Assembly (NCBI RefSeq): GCF_018860825.1
Contig: NZ_JAHKPZ010000038.1
Span: 142,355-206,354, forward strand
Reading direction: 5' to 3'
Source of the DNA: Lacinutrix sp. C3R15
GTDB taxonomy: Bacteria; Bacteroidota; Bacteroidia; Flavobacteriales; Flavobacteriaceae
DNA: 64,000 nt
Both the position numbers and the translations under genes were made by a program. Positions 1-9,418 of the stretch are shown one piece after another. The notes beneath the pieces are model-generated. The model was not told where the DNA came from. It saw nothing but the letters and a program-made list of their open reading frames with translations, and ran no database searches. The number at the start of each line of letters is the position of its first letter. Within the stretch, counting starts at the first letter, position 1.

Positions 1-45
1 TCTAATAATACGGTAATTACTAAAAAAGCGGTGAAAAGAAAATAA
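1..45 (+). CDS. C-terminal tail of a T9SS type A cargo protein (partial)
   Basis: Only the last 14 codons and the TAA stop are inside the window. They read SNNTVITKKAVKRK, nearly identical to the last 14 residues of the large secreted protein that follows (SNDVVITKKAIKRN). This is the basic end of a T9SS type A sorting domain (Por_Secre_tail family), which targets proteins across the outer membrane. The gene is therefore probably a tandem paralogue or functional partner of the next gene. A hairpin terminator follows 25 bases after the stop. Nothing can be said about the rest of the protein. Confidence 0.75.
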   Translation, partial: SNNTVITKKAVKRK

Positions 46-70
46 CAATACAAAGTATTTCTTTTTATAA

Positions 71-110
71 CAAAAGGTTTAACCAATGTGGTTAAGCCTT
101 TTGTTTTTTT
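71..110 (+). terminator. Rho-independent terminator of the partial T9SS gene
   Basis: A 14-bp stem (one G-T pair) at 71-84 and 90-103 with a 5-base loop is followed by a run of seven T. Confidence 0.85.
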
Positions 111-354
111 TATACACGTAAACTTTTTTAAATATTATTAACTCCATTATAAATTATAAGGTGATAACACACCTAATAACACTCCGTTTTACCATTCATC
201 GAATCAATATGTTATTAAAAGGTTATTTTATCTAAAGATTTAGAAATGAGACAGTTTCTTAGTATATTTACATTTTAAACTTCTTAATTAATAAGCATAA
301 CAGCAGAGATAGGTTATCTTATTGTTGAAAAGTTACGTTTAAATAAGTATCTCT
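111..354. other. Leader region of the 1891-residue T9SS cargo gene
   Basis: This AT-rich non-coding stretch holds a near-perfect dyad at 154-179 (10-base arms, one mismatch, 6-base spacer). A TATATTTA at 263-270 resembles the -7 box TAnnTTTG except for its last base, but no TTG lies at the right distance. I see no small gene here. Confidence 0.4.
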
Positions 355-3300
355 ATGAAAAAAAATTACTCCCTTTTATTGATAGCTTTTTTATACGCTT
401 TAGTTTCTGGTTATGGGCAGATGAGCGATTTGATAATTTCGGAATATAGTGAAGGTTCTAGTAACAATAAATATGTTGAAATTTACAATGGAACAGGAAG
501 TCCAATAGATCTATCTGATTATGAATTATGGAAGATTAGTAATGGTGGTAATTGGCACGAATCCTTAATAACCTTATCTGAAACATTAGCAGATGGAGAT
601 GTTTACATTATTGCTAATAGTTATTCAAATGGAGTGATTCTTGCCGAAGCCGATTTAACAGATGGAATTGCAACTTGGAATGGAAATGATGCTGTAGGTC
701 TTGCAAAATTAGGATCTTTAATAGATGTAGTTGGTACAAATGGGGCAGACCCTGGTTCTGGTTGGGATGTTGCAGGAGTTAATAACGCTACTGCAAATCA
801 TACATTAATTCGTAAAAGTACTATTTGTGACCCAACAACTAATTGGACAGCTTCATCTGGAACGAATACTACCGACAGCGAATGGATTGTTTATAATCAA
901 GACGAATGGACTTATATTGGTGCTCACACAGAAACTTGTTCACCAACCTCAGACCTAGAAATCACAGGCACACCAACAGACCATGGTTCTTTATGCGTTG
1001 GCTCTCCAGGTAGCACTGTACAATACACTATAACAAATAATGGTACTTTAGCAGCTCTTAATGTTACAGCCACATCTAGCGACACACAATTTACTGTTAG
1101 TGGTTTATCTACCACAACCATAGCGCCATCAGGTACTGCTACCTTTGATGTAGTTTTTACACCAACAGCAACTGGTGCTCAAGCCACGACCATAACCGTA
1201 AGTAGCGCGACAATTACAGACGATGCTACAATAAGCCTAACAGGAACAGGAATAACTACACCAACAATAATCACACAACCAGCAAACGCCACTCAAGTAA
1301 TACCAGATACAGCTACTTTTACAGTTGCAGCAACAAACGCCACTTCCTACCAATGGGAAGTTAACACAGGTAGTGGATGGAATATCGTAACAGGAGGTTC
1401 TGGAGACACTACGGCATCTTATACCACTAGCGCTACTACAGAAGCTATGGATGGTAACCAATACAGATGCATTCTAACTAATGCTTGTGGCTCTACAACA
1501 TCTGCTACTAGTACTTTAACACTAAGTAATAGCTCACCTAATAATGCGCAAAATTTAAGTGGCTGTTTTGAAGACACAGCAGTTACTTTAAACTGGAACA
1601 ATCCATCCACTCCACCAACAGGAGGTTATATTATTTTTGCTATTGAAGGAACCACACAACCTACAGCTCCATCAAATGATGCAAATACCTATACAGCCAA
1701 TTCTAATTTTAATACTGCTCCTTTTGAAACACCTGCTAGCTTAGGAAAAGTAGTGTATAAAGGCAACGGAACCACTGCTACTATTACAGGCTTAACAGAA
1801 GATACTACCTACTCCTTTAGAATTTTTGGCTATAATGGAGAAACCCTTACAGGATGGGCAAATGGTACTTCTGTTGGCAGTAATTTAGAACAAATTGCAC
1901 AAGGAGATGTTAGAAACCTAACAGCAACACCGTTAACCAATCAAGTAACCCTGAACTGGCTAAACCCAACACCAACTTCGTGTTGGGATGAAATACTTAT
2001 TGTTGCCAATCAAGGTGCTGTTACTTTTACACCAACAGGTGATGGTTCTGCGTATACCGCAAATGCCGTTTATTCTGGAGCAAATCAAGTAGTATATAAA
2101 GGCACAGGTAACTCTAGAGCCATTACAGGCTTAACTAATGACCTTAGCTACTGCTTTAAAGCATTTATTCGTAGAGGAACCACCTGGACACAAGGTGTTG
2201 AGGTTTGTGCAACACCAACTTTAACTTATTGTGATTCTTATGGAGATGGAAGCGACACTTTTCTTACTCTAATTAAAAATGTAGAATTTAATACCATTAA
2301 TAATGCTTCAGACAATACTGATAATGATTATACAGATTACACCTCTATATCTACAAATGTCAATTTAGGAGAAAGCTACAACCTTACTGTAAACGTAAAT
2401 ACAGATGGTACTTATACCACCACCACAAGAGCTTGGATAGATTGGAACAACGATGGTGATTTTGATGATTATGGTGAAGATTATGAATTAGGAAATGCTT
2501 ATAATGTAGTGAATGGTGCTACAGACGCTTCTCCTTTAAGTATTGATGTACCAACCAATGCAGTAATAGGAAATACAAGAATGCGTGTTTCTACTAAATT
2601 TGACACATCAGCCTCTACACCTTGTGAACAAAATTTTGATGGAGAGGTTGAAGATTACACCATTGTCATACAACAACCAACTGGTGCAGAAATAACGGTT
2701 GAAGGAAATAATATTAATATTCCTAACGGATTTAACGCTCCTTATGGTTTAAACAACACCTTATTTGGTACAATTAATCTTGGTAGTTCTAGTGCTTCAA
2801 AAACATTTACTATTAAAAATGTAGGATTATCAAACTTAAATTTAACAGGAACACCTAGAGTAGATATTGCTGGTTTGAATCCTGGAGATTTTTTAGTGAA
2901 TGTACAACCAAGTACTGCAACATTAGCTTCTAATGCAGAAGTAGATTTTGAAATTACATTCACTCCTCTTGCTGATGGTGTAAGAACTGCAACAGTAAGT
3001 ATTGCTAATAACGATGTTACTGGAACTGAAAATCCGTTTACTTTTGATATTCAAGGAACAGGTCAATGTCCTGCTTCAGTAACTAGTACCATTTGGCCTA
3101 CAGAAGGACCTGTTGGAACAGAAATAACAGTAACCTCTAGTAATGATTTATCTGGAGCAACTGCACAGTTAAATGGCGTTGATATAACTGTACTTTCTTC
3201 TAGCACATCCGAACTTATTTTACAATTACCAAATGACGTTACAGATGGTAATTTAGTGGTTACTTTAACAACAGGTTGCTCTTCTTTCAATTCCTTTGAT

Positions 3301-6030
3301 GTTATTGATACTAGTATTTCGGGTTGTGAATCTGGAACCTCATCTACAACACCTACCGATATCTTTATTAGTGAAGTTACTGATGCTACCTCTGGTAGTT
3401 CTTCTTACGTAGAAATATTTAATGGTACTGGTACAGCTGTAGATTTAAGCGATTATGATTTAAAATTATATAATAACGGAAGCACCTCTTCTTCTGGTAC
3501 AGTAAACCTTACTGGCACATTAGCAAATAACAGTGTACATGTAGTAAGTATTGGTACAACTACTTGTACAGAAAACAACTTAAACGTAAGTCCAAACCAA
3601 AGCGAACCTAGTTTAGGAGGAATTAATTTTGACAACAACAAGGCAGATGCTATTGTTTTAGAAAAAACCGCTGGTACCAATCAAGGAGAAAAGGATGTAT
3701 TTGGTGTAAAAAGCTCTGGTAGTTGGGCAAACAGCTTATCCTTTGGTGACGAGGGTGTTAATTTTAGAAGAAAAAATGATGCGCCTATTTTACCAACCAT
3801 GACTTTTGATTTAGCACATTGGAATATTATTGATTGGACAACTTGTTCAGATTCTGATTATGTAAATATTGGTTTGTATGATTTTTCATTAGGTATACCA
3901 CCAATTATTACACAACACCCTCTTCCTCAGAATGCAACTTGCGATCTTACTGCAAGCTTAACAGTAGAAGCATCAGAAGGTGTAACCACAGGCTTACCTC
4001 TTGCATACCAATGGTATTATTTGGCTCCAATGCAAACCACTTGGACTGCTGTTACAAACGACGCAACATACTCTGGTGCCACAAGCGCAATTTTAAGTAT
4101 AGACAACACATTAAACGCTATTGATTACCAATTTTATTGCCAAGTAAGAGAGGATGGAGCTACTTGTTATACCGCAAGTGAAGCTGTAAAACTTAAAACA
4201 CAAAAAGCAGAATGGGATGGCACCATGTGGTTAGATGGTATTACTCCAGACATGAACACCATAACAATAATTAATGGCGATTACAATACCCTTTCGGAAA
4301 CTAGTTTTACTGCTTGCCAGCTACTTGTAAATGCAGGAAACCAATTGGTTATTGCTAATGGAGATTTTGTAGAAGTCATAAACAATGTAGAGGTGTATGG
4401 TGATGGTTCTAATACAGACGGAATACTTGTAGAAGACAAAGGAAGCTTTGTACAACGTGGTGATGGTGTAAATGCAGGAACATACACCTTACATACAGAT
4501 GCTATAACACAAGTAAACAAACGTACTGCTCCTTTAAACAACTGGTATGAATACACCTATTGGAGCTCTCCTGTAGTAGGTGAAACTATTGGTAATGGTT
4601 TATTAGAAGCGCATCCTACAAGACGTTTTTGGTATAATGCGCAAAATTATTTAGACCAAACTGCCGAAACCAATAACAACAACGGAACCGTTACAGGTCA
4701 AGATGATATTGATGATAATGGTAACGATTGGCAATTCACCAGCAATAGCGATGTTATGTTACCAGGTATTGGTTACGCTGCAATGCACAACCAAACAGGT
4801 TTTGGTATGCCTGGAGCAAACTACGAATATACTTTTGAAGGCGCATTACATACAGGTGACTATACAGTACCTCTGTACAGAAACGATCTTGAGTTAAACG
4901 ATAATAACTGGAACTTTATTGGTAATCCGTATGCTTCAGCAATTGATGCAGATGCTTTTCTTGCTGCTAACACCATTATAGACACTAATGTATCTGAAAC
5001 AACAACAGGTGTTACCGATGGTGCTATCTTTTTATGGTCTCAAAACTCAGCATATACAGATACCAATAACGGAAATGAAGTTTTAAATTTTGCACAAAGT
5101 GATTATGCCGTAATTAATGGAATAGGGCAAACTGCTGGTGGTGATGGTGTAACACCAGATAGATTTATTCCTTCTGGACAAGGTTTTTTCATCTCGCTAT
5201 CTAATGCAGCAACTACAACAACCGCTTCTGGTACTATAGAAACTGCCAATGTTATTTTTAACAATAGCATGCGTGTAACAGGAAACAATAATCAGTTTTT
5301 TAGAACTACAAACAGTGACCTAACAGAAAAAATTTGGCTAAATTTAACTACAGATAATGGCGCATTTAACCAAATACTAATTGGTTATATTAATGGTGCT
5401 ACAAATGCCTATGATGGCATGTATTATGACGCACCAAAAAACTTTGCTACAGATGCGCATACTATTCTTTACTCTATTATTGAAGATACAAATGCTAAAG
5501 ACAAATTAGCAATTCAAGCTAGAGCTCCTGAAAGTTTAAACCTAGAAGAAGTGATACCTTTTGGTCTTAAAACAAGTATTGCAGAAGCAACCATTTACAC
5601 CATTAGTATTGCACAAGTACAAGGAGGGTTTTTAACCAATAACACCATTTACTTACGTGATAAATTAATGCAAGTGGTTCATGATTTAAGTGCTTCAAAC
5701 TATAGTTTTACATCAGAAACTGGTGAGTTTAATGATAGGTTTGAAATTGTATTTAACGATACTTCTTTATCTATTAATGAAAACCAATTAAATAACGCGC
5801 TTACCATAATAGAACAACCTGATGGTATGGTAATGTTTAGCACTTCTGATGATGTACAAATTAAAAATGTAAAAATCTATGATGTTTTAGGAAGATTGTT
5901 ATACAACTTAAACGGAAACAGCAGCACAGAAACCTATAATTTAGATAGATTAAGCCAGGCTGCTTATCTTGCCAAAGTAACATTATCTAACGATGTGGTT
6001 ATTACAAAAAAAGCAATTAAAAGAAACTAA
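355..6030 (+). CDS. Large secreted multidomain protein, T9SS type A sorting signal, lamin-tail domains
   Basis: A 1891-residue exported protein. Domains seen in order: signal peptide 1-22 (ends GYGQ); a lamin-tail-like domain about 24-150 (IISEYSEGSSNNKYVEIYN); a choice-of-anchor/HYDIN-like domain about 200-300; an Ig-like domain about 301-391; two fibronectin-III-like domains about 395-625; a GEVED domain about 625-772 (WIDWNNDGDFDDYGED, ending GEVEDYTI); a second HYDIN-like domain about 778-903; an IPT/TIG-like domain about 905-985; a second lamin-tail domain about 1000-1175; an Ig-like segment; a long parallel-beta/unknown region; and a type A sorting domain about 1835-1891. It should be exported by Sec, then by T9SS, and be held at the surface or released. 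Lamin-tail domains occur in many bacterial surface proteins and nucleases, but I see no catalytic domain. The specific role is unknown. Confidence 0.85.
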   Translation: MKKNYSLLLIAFLYALVSGYGQMSDLIISEYSEGSSNNKYVEIYNGTGSPIDLSDYELWKISNGGNWHESLITLSETLADGDVYIIANSYSNGVILAEADLTDGIATWNGNDAVGLAKLGSLIDVVGTNGADPGSGWDVAGVNNATANHTLIRKSTICDPTTNWTASSGTNTTDSEWIVYNQDEWTYIGAHTETCSPTSDLEITGTPTDHGSLCVGSPGSTVQYTITNNGTLAALNVTATSSDTQFTVSGLSTTTIAPSGTATFDVVFTPTATGAQATTITVSSATITDDATISLTGTGITTPTIITQPANATQVIPDTATFTVAATNATSYQWEVNTGSGWNIVTGGSGDTTASYTTSATTEAMDGNQYRCILTNACGSTTSATSTLTLSNSSPNNAQNLSGCFEDTAVTLNWNNPSTPPTGGYIIFAIEGTTQPTAPSNDANTYTANSNFNTAPFETPASLGKVVYKGNGTTATITGLTEDTTYSFRIFGYNGETLTGWANGTSVGSNLEQIAQGDVRNLTATPLTNQVTLNWLNPTPTSCWDEILIVANQGAVTFTPTGDGSAYTANAVYSGANQVVYKGTGNSRAITGLTNDLSYCFKAFIRRGTTWTQGVEVCATPTLTYCDSYGDGSDTFLTLIKNVEFNTINNASDNTDNDYTDYTSISTNVNLGESYNLTVNVNTDGTYTTTTRAWIDWNNDGDFDDYGEDYELGNAYNVVNGATDASPLSIDVPTNAVIGNTRMRVSTKFDTSASTPCEQNFDGEVEDYTIVIQQPTGAEITVEGNNINIPNGFNAPYGLNNTLFGTINLGSSSASKTFTIKNVGLSNLNLTGTPRVDIAGLNPGDFLVNVQPSTATLASNAEVDFEITFTPLADGVRTATVSIANNDVTGTENPFTFDIQGTGQCPASVTSTIWPTEGPVGTEITVTSSNDLSGATAQLNGVDITVLSSSTSELILQLPNDVTDGNLVVTLTTGCSSFNSFDVIDTSISGCESGTSSTTPTDIFISEVTDATSGSSSYVEIFNGTGTAVDLSDYDLKLYNNGSTSSSGTVNLTGTLANNSVHVVSIGTTTCTENNLNVSPNQSEPSLGGINFDNNKADAIVLEKTAGTNQGEKDVFGVKSSGSWANSLSFGDEGVNFRRKNDAPILPTMTFDLAHWNIIDWTTCSDSDYVNIGLYDFSLGIPPIITQHPLPQNATCDLTASLTVEASEGVTTGLPLAYQWYYLAPMQTTWTAVTNDATYSGATSAILSIDNTLNAIDYQFYCQVREDGATCYTASEAVKLKTQKAEWDGTMWLDGITPDMNTITIINGDYNTLSETSFTACQLLVNAGNQLVIANGDFVEVINNVEVYGDGSNTDGILVEDKGSFVQRGDGVNAGTYTLHTDAITQVNKRTAPLNNWYEYTYWSSPVVGETIGNGLLEAHPTRRFWYNAQNYLDQTAETNNNNGTVTGQDDIDDNGNDWQFTSNSDVMLPGIGYAAMHNQTGFGMPGANYEYTFEGALHTGDYTVPLYRNDLELNDNNWNFIGNPYASAIDADAFLAANTIIDTNVSETTTGVTDGAIFLWSQNSAYTDTNNGNEVLNFAQSDYAVINGIGQTAGGDGVTPDRFIPSGQGFFISLSNAATTTTASGTIETANVIFNNSMRVTGNNNQFFRTTNSDLTEKIWLNLTTDNGAFNQILIGYINGATNAYDGMYYDAPKNFATDAHTILYSIIEDTNAKDKLAIQARAPESLNLEEVIPFGLKTSIAEATIYTISIAQVQGGFLTNNTIYLRDKLMQVVHDLSASNYSFTSETGEFNDRFEIVFNDTSLSINENQLNNALTIIEQPDGMVMFSTSDDVQIKNVKIYDVLGRLLYNLNGNSSTETYNLDRLSQAAYLAKVTLSNDVVITKKAIKRN

Positions 6031-6066
6031 GTAGAGTCTCGATTTTTCTACTTTGTATGAAACAAC

Positions 6067-6102
6067 AAAAAGCCTTTCTTTTTTTTGAGAAAGGCTTTTT
6101 TT
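6067..6102. terminator. Bidirectional terminator between converging genes
   Basis: A perfect 13-bp stem at 6067-6079 and 6088-6100 is flanked by A on the left and T on the right. It can serve the large T9SS cargo gene on plus and the TonB-receptor operon on minus. Confidence 0.85.
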
Positions 6103-6271
6103 GCGTTAAGGATGGAAATGGCATCCTTTTTATGGTATCTAAACCTGGTTTAATTAGTACTGTAGTTTCTATTTGTTTTCTGTTTATTTAGCACACTAAA
6201 CATTAAAACATAAAAAGATATAATGTACAGCCTGGTACTACGTAGCTTAAGCGAAGTAGTAAACGCCCAAA
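6103..6271. repeat. Degenerate intergenic repeat with GCGTTA / AAACGCCC ends
   Basis: After the terminator the sequence runs TGCGTTAAGGATGG ... AAACGCCC, and contains a 26-base imperfect palindrome at 6236-6261 centred on GCTTAAGC. A second stretch with the same style of ends (TGCGTTAGCGATTG ... GGTAACGCCC) lies at 33277-33353. The termini are inverted with respect to each other. I read both as decayed copies of one intergenic repeat family; only the ends and a few inner words match. Confidence 0.4.
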
Positions 6272-6285
6272 TAAAAAATTACAAA

Positions 6286-8694
6286 CTATAGGCTATAACT
6301 TAAGGCTATAATAAAGTTTCTTCCTGGAGCAGCAATACCAGAAGAATAGGTTTTATAACGTTGGTCTGTAATATTTTCTAAACTTGCTGTTAGTGTAGTA
6401 TTTTTACAGATTTCCATTTGTGCACTAAAATTTAAAGTATACCAGGATGGCGAATACGGGTTTCCGTCACTATCTAGAGCGTAGATGTAATCTTTTTCAG
6501 CTTCTGAAGGCGCTAAATCTAAAAACGAAAGTTCGTTATTGTATTCTGCAAAAGCATCTAGTTTTAATTTATTTGATTTCCAAATAAAGTGTGTATTTCC
6601 AAAATTTGGTGCTATATGCCTTACTGGAACCTCAACATCATTATCTTCTTCTGTACCACCAATTACATTGTATTGTGAGCGAAGTTGTGTTTTTTCAGAA
6701 AAGTTAATTTCCATGCCAACTTCAAAACCATAAATCCATGCTTTAGAAGCATTTTGCATGGCTTGTACTTGACTTAACTCTCCGTTATACATAATTTCAC
6801 TTTCGCCATTTAAGGTGTAATCACGTCTTACCAAAGCATCATCTAAATAGGTGTAATAGGTTGCTAAATCTAAAACAACCACATGATCAAAGTTTAATTT
6901 TAAACCTAGTTCACCACTATACGCATACTCTGGTTTTAAGTTTTCATTTGGTACAACCACAGATCCTGGTTCGCTGTCAAACACTTTACCAACGTCATCA
7001 ATATTTGGAGCTCTAAATGCTGTAGAGGCATTTAATTTCCACTGCATGGTTTTATTAGGAGCCCAACTTATACCTGCTGTACCTGTAAATGCGCCAAAAT
7101 CACTTTTTGTAGTATTAAAAGGAAGGTTTAAAAACACATTATTTGCTGTAAAATCTGCTTGGTAAGCAACATGGTTATATCGAATACCAGATTGCAATAC
7201 AAATTTAGGGTTTGGCTTATATTTTAAACTAGCATAAGCTGCAGCAGATTGCCAGCTGGAATTGTCTGGATATCTAGTTACAATTGCTTCGGTAGTATTG
7301 GTGGTTATATCTCTAGCAAATGCTTTTGAATGTACTTTATTATATACATACTCTAAACCATAAAATAATTCGGTTTTAGTACTTAACAGTTTTTCAAAAT
7401 CTAGATTAGCAGAGTATGCATCTACATGTTCTTCTGTATTATCTTGAATTGTAGATTGATAATCTCTATCTATTCTGCTTTCTTGAAAATTTTGGTATGC
7501 AGTTACAAATTTTATTTTATCATACAAGCTAGCTCCACTACTTAACTTGGTTACCCCAAAGTTAGTCATAAACCATTTTTGCGGACCATAATCCCATTGT
7601 GCAGAACGTAATTCATCACCATTATAACGTATTAATCTATCATATCTTGGGTAATCTGAAGTAGCCGAATAATATACACCTGCATCAAAACTTAAATCAT
7701 CTGAAGCTTCATAACGTACTTTTTGTAGCAGGTTTATTTGATCATAACCTGTAAATTTTTGAATTCTTGGATTGCTATTTTGCACAATAACATCTTCGCC
7801 ATTATTGGTTTCAATATATTCTGTTCTTAAGTAATCGTCAGGACCATGCGCTCCCATTCTTAGGTCATCAAAAGAAGTATAACTAGCATTGGTAAAAAAC
7901 GCCCATTTTTTAAGTCCTATATTAAAATCTAAATGTCCTGTTTTTTCATTAGATGCTGTAGCATATCTTACTGCTGCATTGGCAGTAAATGCAAGAGAAT
8001 CTGTGTAAGATAATTTTGGTGTTTTTGTATAAAAACTCATCACACCACCAATGGCATCACTACCATAAATTATAGAACCTGCACCAAGGGTTACCTCTGT
8101 GTCTTGAATGCTAAAAGGATCTATAGATATTACATTTTGCAGGTTACCTCCTCTAAAAATAGCATTGTTCATACGTACACCATCTACCGTAATTAAAAGC
8201 CTGTTGGTAGAAAAACCTCTAATCATTGGGCTACCTCCTCCTAATTGACTTTTTTGTATATATACTTGTCCAGATTGCTCTAATAAATCTGCACTAGTTT
8301 GCGGATTAGAAAATTGAATATCTTTAGCGCTTATATTGGTTATTTTTTGCGGAATATCTCTTTTACTCTGTTTAAATTTTGAAGCAGATACCACAACCTC
8401 TTCTAAGTCTTGCGAGTTGGCTGTTAAAGCTACAACAGCATTTTTTATTTTAGCTTTTTCAATAGAAAACACATGATAAGAAAGGTGTTGAAAGTATAAA
8501 ACATCTGAAGCATTAAAAGCATCTAAATTTGCTTGGCCATCAAAATCTGTAATGGTACTTTTTAATTTACTATGGTTATAAATAGCAACGCTTGGTAAGG
8601 GTTCTCCGGTTTCTTTATTTATAACGGTTATTTGTTGTGCCTGCGTAAAAATACTTGTAAAAAATAAAAAAAAAAGAATAGTAATATACTTCAT
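6286..8694 (-). CDS. TonB-dependent receptor with carboxypeptidase-like N-domain
   Basis: An 802-residue outer-membrane receptor. It has a signal peptide at 1-20 (FTQAQ), a carboxypeptidase-regulatory-like beta-sandwich about 21-105, a plug domain about 112-225 (PMIRGFSTNRLLITVDGVRMNN; LGAGSIIYGSDAIGGV) and a 22-strand-type barrel ending in the beta-signal NFIIALSYSL. A FRAP box (FRAPNIDDVGKVF) and NENLKPE resemble the haemoglobin/transferrin-type receptor region, but no histidine lies between them, so a haem substrate is not supported. The substrate is unknown. It is the last gene of the porZ-recO operon, starting 1 base after the recO stop, which suggests translational coupling. Confidence 0.9.
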   Translation of the reverse strand: MKYITILFFLFFTSIFTQAQQITVINKETGEPLPSVAIYNHSKLKSTITDFDGQANLDAFNASDVLYFQHLSYHVFSIEKAKIKNAVVALTANSQDLEEVVVSASKFKQSKRDIPQKITNISAKDIQFSNPQTSADLLEQSGQVYIQKSQLGGGSPMIRGFSTNRLLITVDGVRMNNAIFRGGNLQNVISIDPFSIQDTEVTLGAGSIIYGSDAIGGVMSFYTKTPKLSYTDSLAFTANAAVRYATASNEKTGHLDFNIGLKKWAFFTNASYTSFDDLRMGAHGPDDYLRTEYIETNNGEDVIVQNSNPRIQKFTGYDQINLLQKVRYEASDDLSFDAGVYYSATSDYPRYDRLIRYNGDELRSAQWDYGPQKWFMTNFGVTKLSSGASLYDKIKFVTAYQNFQESRIDRDYQSTIQDNTEEHVDAYSANLDFEKLLSTKTELFYGLEYVYNKVHSKAFARDITTNTTEAIVTRYPDNSSWQSAAAYASLKYKPNPKFVLQSGIRYNHVAYQADFTANNVFLNLPFNTTKSDFGAFTGTAGISWAPNKTMQWKLNASTAFRAPNIDDVGKVFDSEPGSVVVPNENLKPEYAYSGELGLKLNFDHVVVLDLATYYTYLDDALVRRDYTLNGESEIMYNGELSQVQAMQNASKAWIYGFEVGMEINFSEKTQLRSQYNVIGGTEEDNDVEVPVRHIAPNFGNTHFIWKSNKLKLDAFAEYNNELSFLDLAPSEAEKDYIYALDSDGNPYSPSWYTLNFSAQMEICKNTTLTASLENITDQRYKTYSSGIAAPGRNFIIALSYSL

Positions 8695-8695
8695 A

Positions 8696-9418
8696 TTATG
8701 TATTAAAAACTTGATTAAAAATCTCTAGGGATTTTGGTTTTTTAAAACTTCCCAAATGTAAATCAAAATAATACAACAACATAGTTAAAAAAGCCTGTCT
8801 TTGCGTTGCATTTATTTTGATAGCAGATAGGTTATCAAAAACTGTGCCTAGTAACTGTTTTAACAGTGTTAAATTTTCACCTGTAATACTATAAAAATCT
8901 GTTGGTTTGTTTTCAAACCTTCCTCCTTTTAAATTAAAAGAAGAAAAATCACTTTTATTTTCCTCTGGATAAAAACCAAGGTGTTTGGTTAGTTTTAATA
9001 AAAATAATAAATGAAAGTTTGTACAACTATCTTGCATATCTAACCACTGCAGCGTAGTTTCTAGATACACATAAAGAGCTTCGTTTTCTTCTTCTTCCTG
9101 AAGTGATGTAGATAGTACTTCAGACAAGAACATAACAATAGTACTTTTAAAGATATCATTATGCAAGGTTGCGTAAATTACGTGAGGCTTTACTTCTTTT
9201 ATATATTGAAGGGACCTGTTTTCTTGATAGGTTATTTCTAGCTCTAATTGAGAAAGTAATTGAAAATATGCTTTTTTTACTTTTCCTTTTTTAGCCTTTA
9301 AAATCCCTTTTTGTAAAAAGCTAACAACACCATATTCTTTAGTATAACATTTAATAATTAAATCATGCTCGCCATACTTTATTTTAGATAAAACAATAGC
9401 ATTGGTTTTTACAATCAT
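8696..9418 (-). CDS. recO: DNA repair protein RecO
   Basis: 240 residues, the usual RecO length. The N-terminal OB-fold is clear (MIVKTNAIVLSKIKYGEHDLI, then KEYGVVSFLQKGILKAKKGK), followed by the helical RecO_C region. RecO acts with RecR to load RecA on SSB-coated single-stranded DNA in the RecF recombination pathway. I see no four-cysteine zinc site, which many RecO proteins of other phyla carry. The ATG overlaps the stop of the upstream porZ gene by one base (TAATG), typical of coupled translation. Confidence 0.9.
   Translation of the reverse strand: MIVKTNAIVLSKIKYGEHDLIIKCYTKEYGVVSFLQKGILKAKKGKVKKAYFQLLSQLELEITYQENRSLQYIKEVKPHVIYATLHNDIFKSTIVMFLSEVLSTSLQEEEENEALYVYLETTLQWLDMQDSCTNFHLLFLLKLTKHLGFYPEENKSDFSSFNLKGGRFENKPTDFYSITGENLTLLKQLLGTVFDNLSAIKINATQRQAFLTMLLYYFDLHLGSFKKPKSLEIFNQVFNT

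Noticed and set aside
6286..8694. First TonB receptor as a haem receptor
   Set aside because: It has a FRAP box, but no histidine between FRAP and the NENL motif and no haem genes nearby; the substrate is left open.
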